Below, piece by piece: positions 48,859-58,660 of a stretch of 64,000 nucleotides of DNA. This DNA comes from Acanthopleura granulata (taxonomy: Eukaryota > Mollusca > Polyplacophora > Chitonida > Chitonidae). Below the pieces are notes generated by a model that saw nothing but the letters and a program-made list of their open reading frames with translations, made no database searches and was not told where the DNA came from. A program made the position numbers and the translations under genes. The stretch covers positions 2,077,205 to 2,141,204 of the forward strand of contig JABBOT010000080.1 in assembly GCA_016165875.1 (NCBI GenBank), written 5' to 3'. Each line of letters opens with the position of its first letter. Position 1 is the first letter of the stretch.

Positions 48859-51800
48859 CTTGCTCACTGCCTCGCTACCTCGCGCTGTATCAGAAAGGTT
48901 GAGGTATAGCGGTATAGCGTGGTACGGAGATGTCCTCTATCGGCTTCTATATACATACATGTCAAATTGCCCAACACATGCAAGAGTCGTCTATAAAAAC
49001 TCTACAGGATATATTTATTTATTATACTTCACATAATGAATCTGTTGAGGGTAATTAGGCTCTGTCAGCCGATAAAAAAGTAACTCGATCCACAAATCAC
49101 ACTTTTTGTGCAGTCACACACAGTGCATGGTTATGTATCTGTTGTTGAAAGAGAAAGGAAGATCTTGTTCATGGAGATCAAAGCCGGAGGCTGATTCCAC
49201 GAAGAGATTTTTGGCTTAAGTCAACATTCTAAAGTTCGATACATCCCGTAACGTTTGGCCCAAAAAGATGAACTTTACAAAGCTTTGCCTTTGTTATACT
49301 TAACAACTTTTTAAGCGTGCTTTATTCAAACACACAAAAATTACAATTAAGCCTTAAATTCAGCTTCATTTTGGCACAAATCGAATTTAGTTTTCTGTAA
49401 TAGTTTTCTGTGATGGCCCCAAAAGAAAGATCACTACGTCGCTCTAGCCTGACGGTTCTGTGGAAGTGAAAAAGCTTCCACCACCAGCTTCTGTATAACT
49501 CTAACTTACTTTGTGCCGAATTGGAGTAAATAGCAACCAGAAGATATGAACAGTTGTTCGGAGCGTAGACGATTCTGACAGGTTCGCCGAGAGGCTGCCA
49601 AAATTGTTTGTTTTGCCTCGAGACAAACAGCTGGACATATTGTTCTAACGGTTTTGAGGCAGGTTTTGGTATAATTCTGACAGGGTTGGTTTTTCTGTTT
49701 CTCGAATATATTACTAAAGTCAACACAATACTGTGCTGTTTCCAAAATGAAATTCAGGCCTACTAACGAGTATACTTGGTTGTTCACTTCTGAATTCCTT
49801 ACATAAAGCAGCGATGCAATGGAAAATTTGAATCTTGGCCAGAAAGCTTGAAGTTGAAGTGGCTAGACTGCGAGGTTACACAGTGTAGCCTTTCTTAGGT
49901 ATCGAGATTAATATCTCCCTAAACCATGCTTCTTGTGCAGTCCCACTCGGCATGGCTATGCATGCCTTCCTGAAAAAGGCAAGGGAGCCTTCACCATGGA
50001 GACCAAAGCCAGGGGATGGAACTCACGAACAATTATTTGGCTTAAGTCAGCATTCTAAAGTTCGATACATTGCGTAACGTTTGTACCGGAAAGATAAAAT
50101 TGAGACAGCTTTGTCTTTGTTATACATAATAATTTCTAGGGATGCTTAACTTCACAGTAAATCGTGAAGTCTTAAATAAGGTGAAGTAGCTAGAATGACA
50201 CACATGTAGTACTTGACAGTTGGTTAACCCTTTTTGAGGACAATCGACCACTCAGCTTATGTTAACTCGTCTCAACGAACGCTTTACGTCATTGTTTGAC
50301 AAAACCTTCTTTGTTCCTGGCTAAAACTTCAACTGACGCTCATACGCGGATTTTGAGCAATGTAGCATACGGAAAGGTAGAAAAACGTACTATCACCTGC
50401 TAAACATTAGAAACAATACAAGATAGACTGGAAGAATGGTGGGAAGATGTTTGTTTGGATTGCACATTGGCAGGAGAAATCTGCCAATGAAATTATATTG
50501 TCCTCGTATCTCTGTGTGAACGGGTATGGATTTGACTTTAAGCTTTTTGGAATCTTTGCAGTTTCTGGGTGACCTTCCTAGGCCATTTATCTTGTCTGAC
50601 TTTTTCCTGATATTTTGCACTCACCCACTGTAACTAGTTCCCATTTTTGCTCGGGTTCATCCGTTCACGCACTCACTTTTTTTCTACTTTTCTAAACACT
50701 AACTCTCACGTGTGCTATGACGCTGGCAGTGGTATCGCCACAAACCAGTTCATCATTGTATTTATGAAGCCATACTACACTGACTTCTTCCACTCAGGTC
50801 GGCGAGAACACGTCGACTAAATGACTTTGCCCTTTCTGACTGCTTTCTTTATTTTTTTTTTCAGCAAGATGGGGATATTGAGTTCAAGTTTGCCCGAAGT
50901 AAGCTGTACCTGGAGTACATAGAGGGCGGCTCACCACTTCCGGTTCCGCTCAACATGATGCCGACCAGTGCCACCTTCATAAGGCTCCTGTACAAGCTCC
51001 CTATACTCTCCAAGGCCCTAACAAAAGAAGATAGTGTGAAGGTGGGTGGCGATTGAACAAGGCAAAGCGAGATAAATTTTTTACATGCATGGGTGCATTT
51101 TAAAAATCGGAAGTTTAGTGGTGACTGTACATTAAGAATTTACTGGAAATTAAGAACTGGCTGCCTTTTTCAGCAGGATACACCAGGTGGACGGGTGCAT
51201 AAGTCACAATATCGACGCTACAAAAAAAACTCCTCCAAGGCTATCTTTGCCGATGTTCAGCATTTGTCTTACCAGGTAAAACCTTTTAATGGTCAATCAC
51301 TTCAAGACCAGTGACAAGATATAGAATGTTAGGATAGGACATGAGTACGTATATACGGAAATGTTCACCTTTTACAATAGATTAAAATGGCACAAAACTT
51401 ATATGAATTATATGTAAGGAATAAAGTTGTATTTGTGCATTATGTATGTATTTTCTGGCCACGATATGGCTGAGCCCGTAAGCATTCATTTATGCACTCA
51501 TTCCTTCATTCATTTCATGCAGTCGCATTGTAAACAAGAAGCTGATAATCATCGCAAAGATCGACGGACACGGCAGATAACTTCAGTGGATATTTTATAT
51601 TATTGTTATTTGTTTCAAGGTATTAGCTTAGATGGATAATTCCGTTTGATGTACTGTATGGTTTATGAAAATTCCAGACTTCTCTTCACTCGGTTGTTAG
51701 CTCCTCAGTTTATCTAAATTACCTCAGATGCAGCTAGCTGGGCGATAGTGTTTATTTCTCTCAAGAAATAAACACTTTCTTTTTTCTTTCAAGGATGTTA

Positions 51801-53256
51801 TAAAGAAGATTGTTGATCGCTTTATTTCGGAGATAACACGAAAAGATGACGATGATACCGATAAGCAAAGTAAGTATACACAGACATGTCAGCGTAACAG
51901 TTTGATCCCTGTTACATTGTTACCAAGGGGTACAGCTACGGTTAAATATCACCCGTTCCCGGGCATGTACGATAATCATGTATGCAAACACTTATGTGTT
52001 TATCGGATAAACCGACATAACTCTTTGCTGGAGAAAAACATTCACATTTTTCAACAGATAGCGCAGTGGGAAAATGCATCCCAAGTGCACCACTGAGCAT
52101 ACAGTCGAAATTGCTTGGGGTTAATTGGAAAGGGTGTCCAGCTCATGATGGCTTCATCTCCGGCCATAGGTGGGAAGGCCTGCCAAAAACCCGCTGCCCG
52201 GTTTCCTCCCGCCATAACGTTGGCCGTCGTCGTATAAGTGAAATATTCTTGAGTACGGCGTGAAACACCAAGCAAATAAGTAAATAAATTAATTGGAAAG
52301 GGATAAGGGGAGACAAATGTTGTCTACCTTGAGAGATATAAGTTCAGGGTAAGAATAACAGCTCTGTTACATATTAACATCATATAACTTTATAGTAATC
52401 CTAGGCAGCACACCAAAGCTTTGGAACACTAATGACAAGTATTAGGCCATTCATTAGAGACATTCCTGGATGGTTTAATGTCAGTCAAATGTCTTACGCT
52501 TGGCTCGGTCTTACAATGGCCATCTTCACAAAGAGCAGTAAAGGACAATCGCTGAAATAAATAGATTGTATGTCGCACAGATCATGGTGTCTGTATAATA
52601 AGGCCGTTTGAGAGTGCTTAAAACACGTAGACGCGCCATAGAAAACAACTATAAGGCTACAGCTGTATTGGCCATATTGTGTGCATAATTAAAGGATGTT
52701 TGATGGTGCTTACAACACGCACGTGTACCTCAGGAAAATACTGCAAATCTACAGCTAATTGTGCTTGCAATGTTGATGACCGAGTGAATTCGACGATACG
52801 TCTACAGTAAATAAATATACAGCAACCACAACCATAGGTATATATTCACAACAAATTTGCGCACCTCTGCTTGCACAAACCATATACAGTATGTAAAATT
52901 CCTCACGCGTAAATTAACAACAGTTTTTTTTTTGGTGTTGTCAAAAAACTTATGATCTTTTTTTCGGTGCCATCTGTGTTTAATGATTTTCCGCATTTTT
53001 CTTTGTTTCAGACACCACAGAAATGGTGAAGCACGAGATCCAGTCTCTACACGAATTGGTGACGTCAGAAAAAATGGCTCCGAAAGACGACAGCACAGAA
53101 ATAAAACAATGCTTATCTCAGTTAACAAATTCCTTAGACAGGTTTATCCTCATGCAACAGGAGACTGCAAAATTACTGTCACAAATCAAGGAAAAATTGA
53201 ATGATGGCAAAAAAGATGACTCTAAAAGGCTCTCTGTTACTACCTCTAATGTTTAA
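25347..53256 (+). CDS. TRPC: TRPC-family cation channel (TRPC4/5 or TRP/TRPL type), 15 exons, 927 aa
   Basis: Receptor-operated, calcium-permeable plasma-membrane channel. Exons: 25347-25547, 29067-29171, 32502-32663, 34567-35064, 37309-37482, 38267-38431, 39420-39654, 40171-40310, 42068-42170, 42824-42975, 43825-43976, 46557-46755, 50865-51041, 51795-51870, 53012-53256. They total 2784 nt and every junction keeps frame. Domains: charged N-terminus (1-102), ankyrin repeats (about 103-250), zinc-binding TRP_2 linker (about 250-380), membrane part (about 396-760), TRP box EFKFAR (768-773) with LPVP, and a C-terminal coiled coil (about 848-910). Typical phrases are [33 protein letters not shown] and [11 protein letters not shown]. 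Exons 1 and 2 are less certain because they carry no family motif; they are supported by a good donor and acceptor and by phase-0 joins. The subfamily call is by eye. Confidence 0.94.
25548..29066 (+). other. TRPC intron 1 (proposed)
   Basis: 3.5 kb with one 5'-truncated SINE (27283-27395). Open frames at 26224-26439 (minus) and 28243-28524 (plus) resemble no known protein and are treated as chance. If exon 1 is wrong, this would be intergenic sequence. Confidence 0.5.
27283..27395 (+). mobile_element. 5'-truncated SINE in TRPC intron 1
   Basis: GGGCTCTTCTAGGTTTCTTT, CACCATAATGCTCGTCACCG and ACACCAATCAAATAAATAAA are the SINE 3' half. Confidence 0.85.
29210..29660 (+). repeat. 46/42-bp minisatellite in TRPC intron 2
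   Basis: About 8-9 units with landmark CTGTGGGTACTTACAGG at 29231, 29277, 29323, 29369, 29411, 29453 and 29495. Spacing is 46 bp three times, then 42 bp. Later units are degraded. The array starts about 40 bp after the exon 2 donor. The unit lacks stop codons, so 94-147-codon frames open on both strands; these are artefacts. Each unit holds GTACTTACAG, which on the minus strand is a donor-like CTGTAAGTAC. Confidence 0.92.
29661..32501 (+). other. TRPC intron 2, distal part
   Basis: No exon or SINE recognised. Near the 3' end (32128-32235) is a direct duplication of about 48 bp containing CACACACTTACCAGGATATA. Confidence 0.5.
32128..32235 (+). repeat. Tandem duplication (about 48 bp x 2)
   Basis: CACACACTTACCAGGATAT, then TCTGGCTTCTATAGGTGATC, occurs twice in a row, followed by a partial third start (AACACACCC). 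On the minus strand each unit contains CCTGGTAAGTG, a strong donor-like motif. Confidence 0.88.
32664..34566 (+). other. TRPC intron 3
   Basis: 1.9 kb. Contains a long A-rich tract (about 34228-34285) and a 93-codon open frame at 33088-33369 that I do not recognise. No SINE seen. Confidence 0.55.
34567..35064 (+). CDS. TRPC: TRPC exon 4: last ankyrin repeats and zinc-binding TRP_2 start
   Basis: Codes residues 157-322. [20 protein letters not shown] is an ankyrin repeat. [12 protein letters not shown] follows: His256 and Cys260, 262 and 265 fit H-x3-C-x-C-x2-C, the zinc site seen in TRPC4/5/6 structures. The SRLNIYKALAS-like phrase [16 protein letters not shown] and the DPFEEAF segment belong to the TRP_2 region. 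The donor is AAG|GTAGGT; a truncated SINE starts about 40 bp further on. Confidence 0.96.
35104..35280 (+). mobile_element. 5'-truncated SINE next to the TRPC exon 4 donor
   Basis: Middle, core and (AAAT)n tail (TGGGGAGGTCTGCCAGCAAC, ATATTCTTGTGTACGTCG). It begins about 40 bp past the splice donor at 35065. Confidence 0.83.
35281..37308 (+). other. TRPC intron 4, distal part
   Basis: No coding sequence recognised. Frames such as 35879-36217 and 36336-36536 have no family resemblance. A SINE 3' end occupies 36996-37135. Confidence 0.5.
36996..37135 (+). mobile_element. SINE 3' end with a long A/T tail
   Basis: TACCTCCCACCCTAATGCTG, GTGAAATATTCTTGAGTACA and an unusually long AAAT/AGAT tail of about 70 bp. 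Confidence 0.85.
37471..37680 (+). repeat. 28-29 bp array overlapping the TRPC exon 5 donor
   Basis: Seven units. Unit 1 is the real junction, GGCATGAAGAAG|GTAAGATTTATACTCAG, so its first 12 nt are exon. Unit 2 is TAATGAAAAACG|GTAAG..., unit 6 TGATGGAAAAG|GTAAG..., and units 3, 4, 5 and 7 are diverged at the donor (GCAAGA, GTAGAA, GTAATA, ATAAGA). Most end TACTCA(G). Confidence 0.9.
37896..38140 (+). mobile_element. SINE, nearly full length, TRPC intron 5
   Basis: Starts within the A box (AATTGGTTAGCGCGCTAG), keeps the B box (TGAGTTCAAATCC), middle, core and AAATAAATAAATAAAT tail. Ends about 125 bp before exon 6. Confidence 0.9.
38421..38835 (+). repeat. 66-76 bp degenerate array overlapping the TRPC exon 6 donor
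   Basis: Six units beginning near 38421, 38497, 38563, 38629, 38700 and 38768. Unit 1 contains the true junction CATGCGAAA|GTAAGC. Units 5 (CGTGCAAAAGTAAGC) and 6 (CGTGCTAAAGTAAGC) keep the donor; units 2-4 are altered. Shared blocks downstream are GATTGACTCTC-like and AAGCTGTATTGGCAGAAGAC. Confidence 0.82.
39841..40101 (-). mobile_element. SINE, full length, minus strand, TRPC intron 7
   Basis: TTTATTTGATTGGTGTTTTA through GGGAGGAAACCGGGCAGCG to the head near GCGCGAGCCC. It ends about 70 bp upstream of exon 8. Confidence 0.92.
40635..40875 (-). mobile_element. SINE with internal deletion, minus strand, TRPC intron 8
   Basis: TTATTTGATTGGTGTTTTAC, GGCCAGCATTACGGTTGGAG, and head AACCAACTGAACCACGGAG. 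About 20 bp of the GGGAAACCCACGAC segment is missing. Confidence 0.9.
41391..41600 (-). mobile_element. Rearranged SINE, minus strand, TRPC intron 8
   Basis: TTTATTTTAAGAATATTTCA, ACCCAGCATTATGGTGAGAG and GGAAGCCAGCATGAGCTAAA. Diverged towards the head. Confidence 0.82.
42824..42975 (+). CDS. TRPC: TRPC exon 10: S4 to S4-S5 linker
   Basis: Completes Asp595 and codes to residue 645. The phrases [28 protein letters not shown] and [10 protein letters not shown] are the most conserved membrane segment of TRPC channels and closest, by eye, to TRPC4/5 and insect TRP/TRPL. Acceptor TCATTAG|AT and donor TAC|GTAAGT are clear. Confidence 0.97.
44250..45672 (+). repeat. 29-bp minisatellite in TRPC intron 11
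   Basis: About 49 units of TCTATCAGATGCTTTC + TTTTCTCCCAAAC. The middle is homogeneous; the first 200 bp are degenerate, and a 27-bp unit or single-base slips occur. Because 29 is not a multiple of 3 and the unit has no stop, all three plus frames stay open for up to 395 codons with a 29-residue period. This is not a gene. Each unit reads pyrimidine tract + ATCAG, like a 3' splice site. The array lies between exons 11 (ends 43976) and 12 (starts 46557). Confidence 0.95.
45909..46049 (+). mobile_element. 5'-truncated SINE, TRPC intron 11
   Basis: GGTCTGTCAGCAACCTGAAG, GCCCGATGTCCTCCCACCAT and an AAATAAATAAATAAAT tail. Confidence 0.88.
46557..46755 (+). CDS. TRPC: TRPC exon 12: pore helix, filter and S6
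   Basis: Residues 697-762 (Asp696 is split). The pore helix and filter [19 protein letters not shown] match the TRPC pattern xLFWxxFGL, with Val704 where Leu is usual. S6 is [19 protein letters not shown] (737-755), carrying the signature LLNMLIAM as MLNMLIAM. The S5-pore loop in exon 11 has no cysteines, so the disulphide-forming pair of mammalian TRPC4/5 is absent. Confidence 0.97.
46756..50864 (+). other. TRPC intron 12
   Basis: The largest TRPC intron (4.1 kb). It holds a 19-bp triplication (about 48012-48066, CAGTATTTACACAGATAGC), a (TA)n run (48824-48856) and a diverged direct-repeat pair (49098-49323 and 49921-50148). No exon recognised; the 134-codon minus frame at 49322-49726 lies between the repeats and resembles nothing known. 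Confidence 0.55.
49098..50148. repeat. Diverged 225-bp direct repeats about 600 bp apart
   Basis: Copies at 49098-49323 and 49921-50148 share TTGTGCAGTC, CATGGAGA.CAAAGCC, TTTGGCTTAAGTCA, CATTCTAAAGTTCGATACAT and CTTTGTTATAC. They could be old LTRs or a segmental duplication. No retroelement protein is recognisable between them. Confidence 0.65.
50865..51041 (+). CDS. TRPC: TRPC exon 13: TRP box
   Basis: Residues 763-821. [18 protein letters not shown] corresponds to the EWKFARxKLWxSY box just after S6, with Phe replacing the usual Trp769. [13 protein letters not shown] corresponds to the second TRP box (LPPPFN-like). The following exon (51795-51870) codes an acidic DDDDTDK stretch. Confidence 0.95.
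52138..52292 (+). mobile_element. SINE with internal deletion, TRPC intron 14
   Basis: CCAGCTCATGATGGCTTCAT, CCGGTTTCCTCCCGCCATAA and the core GAAATATTCTTGAGTACGGC. The GGATGGTCGTGGGTTTCC segment is missing. Confidence 0.87.
52606..52760 (+). repeat. Degenerate 92-bp tandem duplication
   Basis: GTTTGAGAGTGCTTAAAACA at 52606 and GTTTGATGGTGCTTACAACA at 52698, each followed by a CTACAGCT block. Confidence 0.6.
53012..53256 (+). CDS. TRPC: TRPC exon 15: C-terminal coiled coil and stop
   Basis: Residues 848-927 after the split Asn847. Heptad-like spacing in [10 protein letters not shown] and [20 protein letters not shown] indicates a coiled coil, which in TRPC channels helps tetramer assembly. 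No PDZ-binding VTTRL ending, unlike mammalian TRPC4/5; the protein ends TTSNV, which could still be a class-I-like PDZ ligand. Stop TAA at 53254-53256. Confidence 0.93.
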
Positions 53257-53375
53257 GGACGGATATGTTTTATCTCCAGCCCTTGGTCTTTAGAGACTTA
53301 CTTGTTCAGTATTTGTTTGTGTAAATGTGTTTGGTGTGGTTTTACTACAGCCAAAAGTCATGCCGGTACATTTTT

Positions 53376-53381
53376 AATAAA
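53376..53381 (+). terminator. Poly(A) signal AATAAA of TRPC
   Basis: Located 120 bp after the TRPC stop and followed about 20 bp later by a GTGTGTGT stretch. Confidence 0.8.
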
Positions 53382-53934
53382 ACATATATCAGTAATAGCT
53401 CCGTGTGTGTAATTGCATCTTGGCTCAGTGTACTACATTGACTACAGCGAGAGGAGAGTCGGTGTGGGGATCAGTTTCAAGGCGTGCTGTTCCCAAAAGC
53501 TGACTCACCACATCCGGGTTTTATGTCGGCTTTTTGGACAAGCATTTTGTAATTCTTCCTCAGTCAGTGTTAGTCGGGCTAAGTAGAAGTGGCAACTTGT
53601 CCTCTTCCTATGCTCCGTGCGACTATACATATATACGTCACACCTGGGAATGCCTGTTTTCGGGGTTCTCCGGTTTCCTCGTCTCATTAAAGCGAAAACC
53701 ATGGAACAACCCTACCACCGTTAAATGAGCGAATTTCTGTACTACACACAAATGGACAATACTTCGCATTTCCGCTCTAGTTGTCAAAGAATTGTTTAAA
53801 AAATGACGATTTACTGGATTGGTTCTTAACCAAAGGCTGAGCAGTGCTCATGATGTCTTCCAAATCTTTTTTGTGAAGTTGTGGTCAGATCAGGTTATCT
53901 TCTTTGCAGAAGTAAATGAATAAAAACGTATATG

Positions 53935-54285
53935 TTTCTCAAAGTCTATTTACATGGAAAGCCTGAGTATACCACACAGCCTTATGTTCTTCAAAGCCTA
54001 TGCTTCACAAAGCGTATCCACCTGAAATCCTATGTATCTCAAATTTATTTACCTCAAAACTTATCGAAGTATTCCAATCTCCGCTTACTTCAAAGTTTGT
54101 GTTTTTCATTTTTTCCCTTGTTTTATTGTCGCTTAACGCCGTATTTTATGTCAAAATTTTCTTACCTCAAAGCCTATGTACCTCAAAGCCTATTTACTTC
54201 AAAACCTGTTAATATCAGTCTTTTCCACAAAGCCTACGTATCCCACAGTCCACTTACCTCAAAGCCTACGTACTTCCCACAATAA
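53935..54285 (+). repeat. Degenerate 15-16 bp repeat field
   Basis: Repeated CCTATGTACCTCAAAG-type words, densest at 54155-54275, interrupted by a T-rich patch at 54110-54140. It keeps two plus frames open (117 and 70 codons), which I treat as artefact. Confidence 0.75.
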
Positions 54286-55182
54286 CAGAATGAAGGCAAT
54301 CACTCAAGCTGATGTGAAAGCGTTTTCTTAGAATTGCATATATTTTAAGAGAGCTACAATTTTCTTCTTTTCTGGAGCCGGAAGTGTTACCCCCGTGAGG
54401 ATTCCTCTGTTACTACAATGAAACTGTGCAAACTGAACTAGTTCTTTAAGCGGCTCATTGCAAAAACATTTATCGTGGAGCCAAATAAAACAGGTTTGAT
54501 TAATTCTTCAGGGCATCTAACCCACAAGAGCCATAAACCCAACTGATTCCGGTTTTATTTATGTACTAGTTTTACGAGAGTGTTCTGATAAGAACAGCCA
54601 ACACAGCGTCCTATAATCATTAATCTGATGAAAAAGACGATTACCATTTCGTCTTCGAATGTAAGAATCAAGAACTGGAATGGCGCCATTTGAATATCTT
54701 GTGCGCACAAGTTAATCACACGTCACGTGCCTTGTAACCGTTAAGCACAATCTGTGCTTTCTCAGAGAGGGGGCAGATTGGTTCAAGTAATCACTGCGAC
54801 AATCCTGAGATAGCAAAGGGTGGTTTTTAGTCATTCGAAAGACAAATAGCAGGTTGATCATCTCCCTTGAGCAAAGTTTACCAGGACGAAACAGTTCATT
54901 TGAGGGTCTGGCTGACATGGTGGGAGATGTTTGCTCTAACCAACTCCCCACATGATACTTACCACCCTCGAAGTGAAAAATGCTTTGTATTGCATGAACA
55001 ATAATCAGATCAGTCAAAAACGTATAAAGGATGCACGTAGAATGGAGAAATGTAAGCTATCCTACATTGTCTGACAACAAGAAAAAAACCCATCGAAGAA
55101 CAATGAGTCCAAGCCATTCAATGATGAACGAGTGAACGGTTGCCTAAATCGGTGCTTAACATCACAGTGCACGTAATGCCAC

Positions 55183-55246
55183 ATTTATTTTGGTGTTTGG
55201 TGCCATTCTCAAGAATTTTACACCTAGACGACCGCTGCAGGGTTTG
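55183..55246 (-). mobile_element. SINE tail fragment, minus strand
   Basis: TTATTTTGGTGTTTGGTGCC followed by CTCAAGAATTTTACACC; strongly diverged. Confidence 0.55.
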
Positions 55247-55498
55247 CGGTTTAGAGGTCCGGAGTGTTAGGAGTTAGCCGCCAACCTTCGCTAGATACCC
55301 TTTGGTCAAATACGTTCGTGGGACTTTTTAGTGCAGACATAAAGCTCAAAACATTTTGAAAGATGTATTTCTGAAAGACATTGACAAACACCTTTTGCAT
55401 TTTTATTTTTAAAATCTGTCAGCATACATGCTGATAAATAATGAACATTTATGCACACTACACTTGTTAAGTCAGGATATTAAGCAGGAATTATAGTC

Positions 55499-55652
55499 TT
55501 ATTTATTTATTTATTTGATTGGTGTTTTAAGCTGTACCCAAAAATATTTCACTTATTCAGCGTTGGCCAGCATTATGATGGGAGGAAACAGCTCGCAGTG
55601 CCCAGGGACGGGCACGGCCATCCGCAGATTGCTGACAGTCCTTCCCACTTTA
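55499..55652 (-). mobile_element. SINE, head-truncated, minus strand
   Basis: (TTTA)n, GATTGGTGTTTTAAGCTGTA, GGCCAGCATTATGATGGGAG, and CGCAGATTGCTGACAGTCC. It stops before the tRNA-like head. Confidence 0.88.
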
Positions 55653-58632
55653 TATCTTAAAAATGAAACATCTAAAGTCAGTTTATATTCGTAACATGAA
55701 AGCATAAATTGTTTCGCGTGAAATATCAGGATTGTGTATTAATTTTTCTATTTGGCGTTGTATGTTATTCAATTTGGTAACGGGTAACCTATTGAAAAAG
55801 CTGCAGGTGGAGAAAACCCAAGAGCTCGATGTGTAAAGGGGGATAACTCTTACGGCCAAAGCGGCTTATCCACGACTTAAAGCCACGATTGCAGACATTT
55901 TTATAACAGGGACAGTCACACAAGTGCCTTAATTATTTCAGCAAATGTAACTGTATTACACTGCATCATAAAGCTGTCCTGCTCCAGTCAGAGAAAACAC
56001 GTATGGATGAAGCCTGGAACTTGATTTTAATACAAATTATCCTAGCGGTCTCGCATTGTCTACCATTAGTTGAAGACCACTTGCCTTTCACAGATATGAT
56101 GCTCATATCTGGAAGTCACACTTGTCTTTCGCCTTTGGAAAGTTTGTCATTAACTCACCAAAGGTCGACAGATTACATCCAGCACTCCGTTTTTCGCCAT
56201 CCTCAAGACTGACATCCATTGCATGAAATGAAAACTTCCTGAGCATTACGCTTAACAACAATCTATCCCATTCATAAACGTTTCCACCAAGTAAAATATT
56301 CTACAACCAATCAAATGAATCAAACGTTTTGGGCCGTCACATACCAAATTCCGGTATACAGGGTTACAAGAAGCTGTTTAAGAGGGTAAGGTTAGATTTT
56401 TGCAACAAAATGCTTTTGATGTAGGTCGATTTATGCCCGAAAAACGGCCGTGTTCTCTGTTTGAGGACAGGATATTTTGCAGCGGAAACAATTCTTTGAT
56501 ATCGACTCCAGTACATCTGAATTTCTCCAAAATGTTACTAATTTGTCGTATTTTATTAACTACTTTCTAAAAATAACAAGCTTTGACCCCAACATAAATA
56601 CGCAAAACCTAAAACAATCCGGAACATGGAGTAGTCGATTTTAATGTAAAGATAACGGGAGAGAGGCACGCTTTCGACTGATGAGAACATCATCGGACTC
56701 TATTAAACTTGACGTGCTGTCCAGTTATTACTGCATCTTTTTCACTTGTTTTGACAACTACTTGTGAATTGTTTACAATCTGATTGAAAGAGATGACAGT
56801 TACAAGTATCCACCCTTCATTTAAAGCAGTCCAAAATGGCTTGACCAACACAGCGGCAAGTCTTGGGAAGATCCCAATAGTCACAAAGCAAACGTGAGAT
56901 GGTGTCCGGCTTATACTTTCTATACTCAACAGATGTATTAGAGTATGTGACATCCAAAGTTAGTCTGGACCAATTTCGACATCTATCAATGTAAATCAAT
57001 TTCTTGACAAATATGAACATGTACCGGCACTGGTATTTAATGCGGTGATACAGATGATATATTTCTCGCGGACATGGATTCGGCAGATTCTAATTCGCCT
57101 TTTGCTTTGTTCCATCCGTCATTTATTATTTTTCGAGATTATTTTCTGGCGCGCCAGTTGTGAATGTAATCATAAACTGTGGCATTCCACTGGGAATATT
57201 ATATCTTGTGGTCGACGAAATTGAAATTGTATTATTAAGAGAGATTTCTCTTAGGACAACGGTAATTCGTTGTCAATGATTTTAAGTTCCAGGATGCAAT
57301 AGTAACTATAACAGTACATGCAATATTGTATGTATAGTGCATGCCGTGGGATTGTCTGTGAGAAATTGTGAGCTCGAGAGAAGTGATGTTCACCGAGTGC
57401 CGAGCACTATCGCGAGACATGCACTATATGTTTTATTATAGCGAAAGAAAGTAGAAGAAAAAGGAAAAGGTATGATCTGCTCTACTGAAGCCCTAAATTG
57501 CTGGACTCCGTTCCTAGGTGAGAAAGCGGTCGTCCGGCTGTTTACTTTATCAGCAAGTTAAAGAGCAGACAAAGGGAGATAAACTTCTAGAATAAGCCCT
57601 CGAGAACGCTGGCTACTGGCGCGTGATTGTTGTAGATTGCCTCATGACCGTTTTGCTTCATGTTTTGCAGAATATCATGTGACTGTTTTAAGTCCTACGC
57701 CCTATTTGTATGTTTTGAAAAAAACATTTGTGCTGACAGGTTGCAGCTTACAGTTGTGCCTGAGAATATCATGAAAAAATGCAATGACTGAACATATTCC
57801 ATAAATTACAGAAATCTGTCCTAACACTATTATTCTTATGACCAGTTACATCCAAAATATACCATTAAACTACTAATTTTAATCTCATGCAACATGTTGC
57901 AATACATCTCCCTCCACATGTTAGTCTTCAAAAACATTTTGATTCTCGAATCATATTTCCTTCAGTCCAGTTTTCAAATACTCAGTTATCAGTGTCTCAC
58001 CCCCTCCAAAAATCCACATCATAATACAGATAGGTCGACCCAGCTGTTTTCCGTCAATTGTCCCACAAAGACAGATCAGCCTCTACAACAACAACAAGGA
58101 GCAACTGCTTATGCATTGTGTTAAGTATCTTCAGTTGTGAACTGTCCTCGCCACCTCCCTACCAACTTTTGTGGTTAGACCGGATTAATGCAGTTTAGCC
58201 AATTTTATAGAGCTAACTGTACACTGCACCCACGTTATAAATAGTGTAAATGTCAGACGACTGGTCTCTCATTGATTCCGGGTTTCGATTAATGATGTGA
58301 TTGAACACCATCTGTGCCTCATAATCAGACTTTTGACAACCATATCAAGTCTAGTGTTTGAATATTACCCACGCAAGAAAATGAAAAAACATGCAGTGAA
58401 GGTACCATTTTAATTACTGGTATCTGGTTTGCACAACATTTGGGGGTTTCGGGAGTTGCTTAAATTTAGCTTTTAAAGTAAAACATACTGGCACTGTTCA
58501 TTAAACAGATTACAAAATTCTCTCTTGAATGCAAAAACCTGTTTGAATTTGTACGAATTCGTTGCTGAATTGTCTTCGTTTGAAGTGTGGAGCGTTCTGC
58601 CGGCTGAGGAGGCGCCCATGCTACGACAGACT

Positions 58633-58660
58633 GACCAATCAGGAAGCTAGGATATATAAG
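58633..58660 (+). promoter_or_regulatory. CCAAT and TATA-like pair
   Basis: GACCAATCAG (58633-58642) is followed by GATATATAAG (58651-58660). The spacing is shorter than usual for CCAAT to TATA and no gene is recognised downstream, so this may be chance. Confidence 0.25.

Noticed and set aside
56665..56700. CTGATGAG word suggesting a hammerhead ribozyme
   Set aside because: No properly placed GAAA and no closing stems on the same strand.
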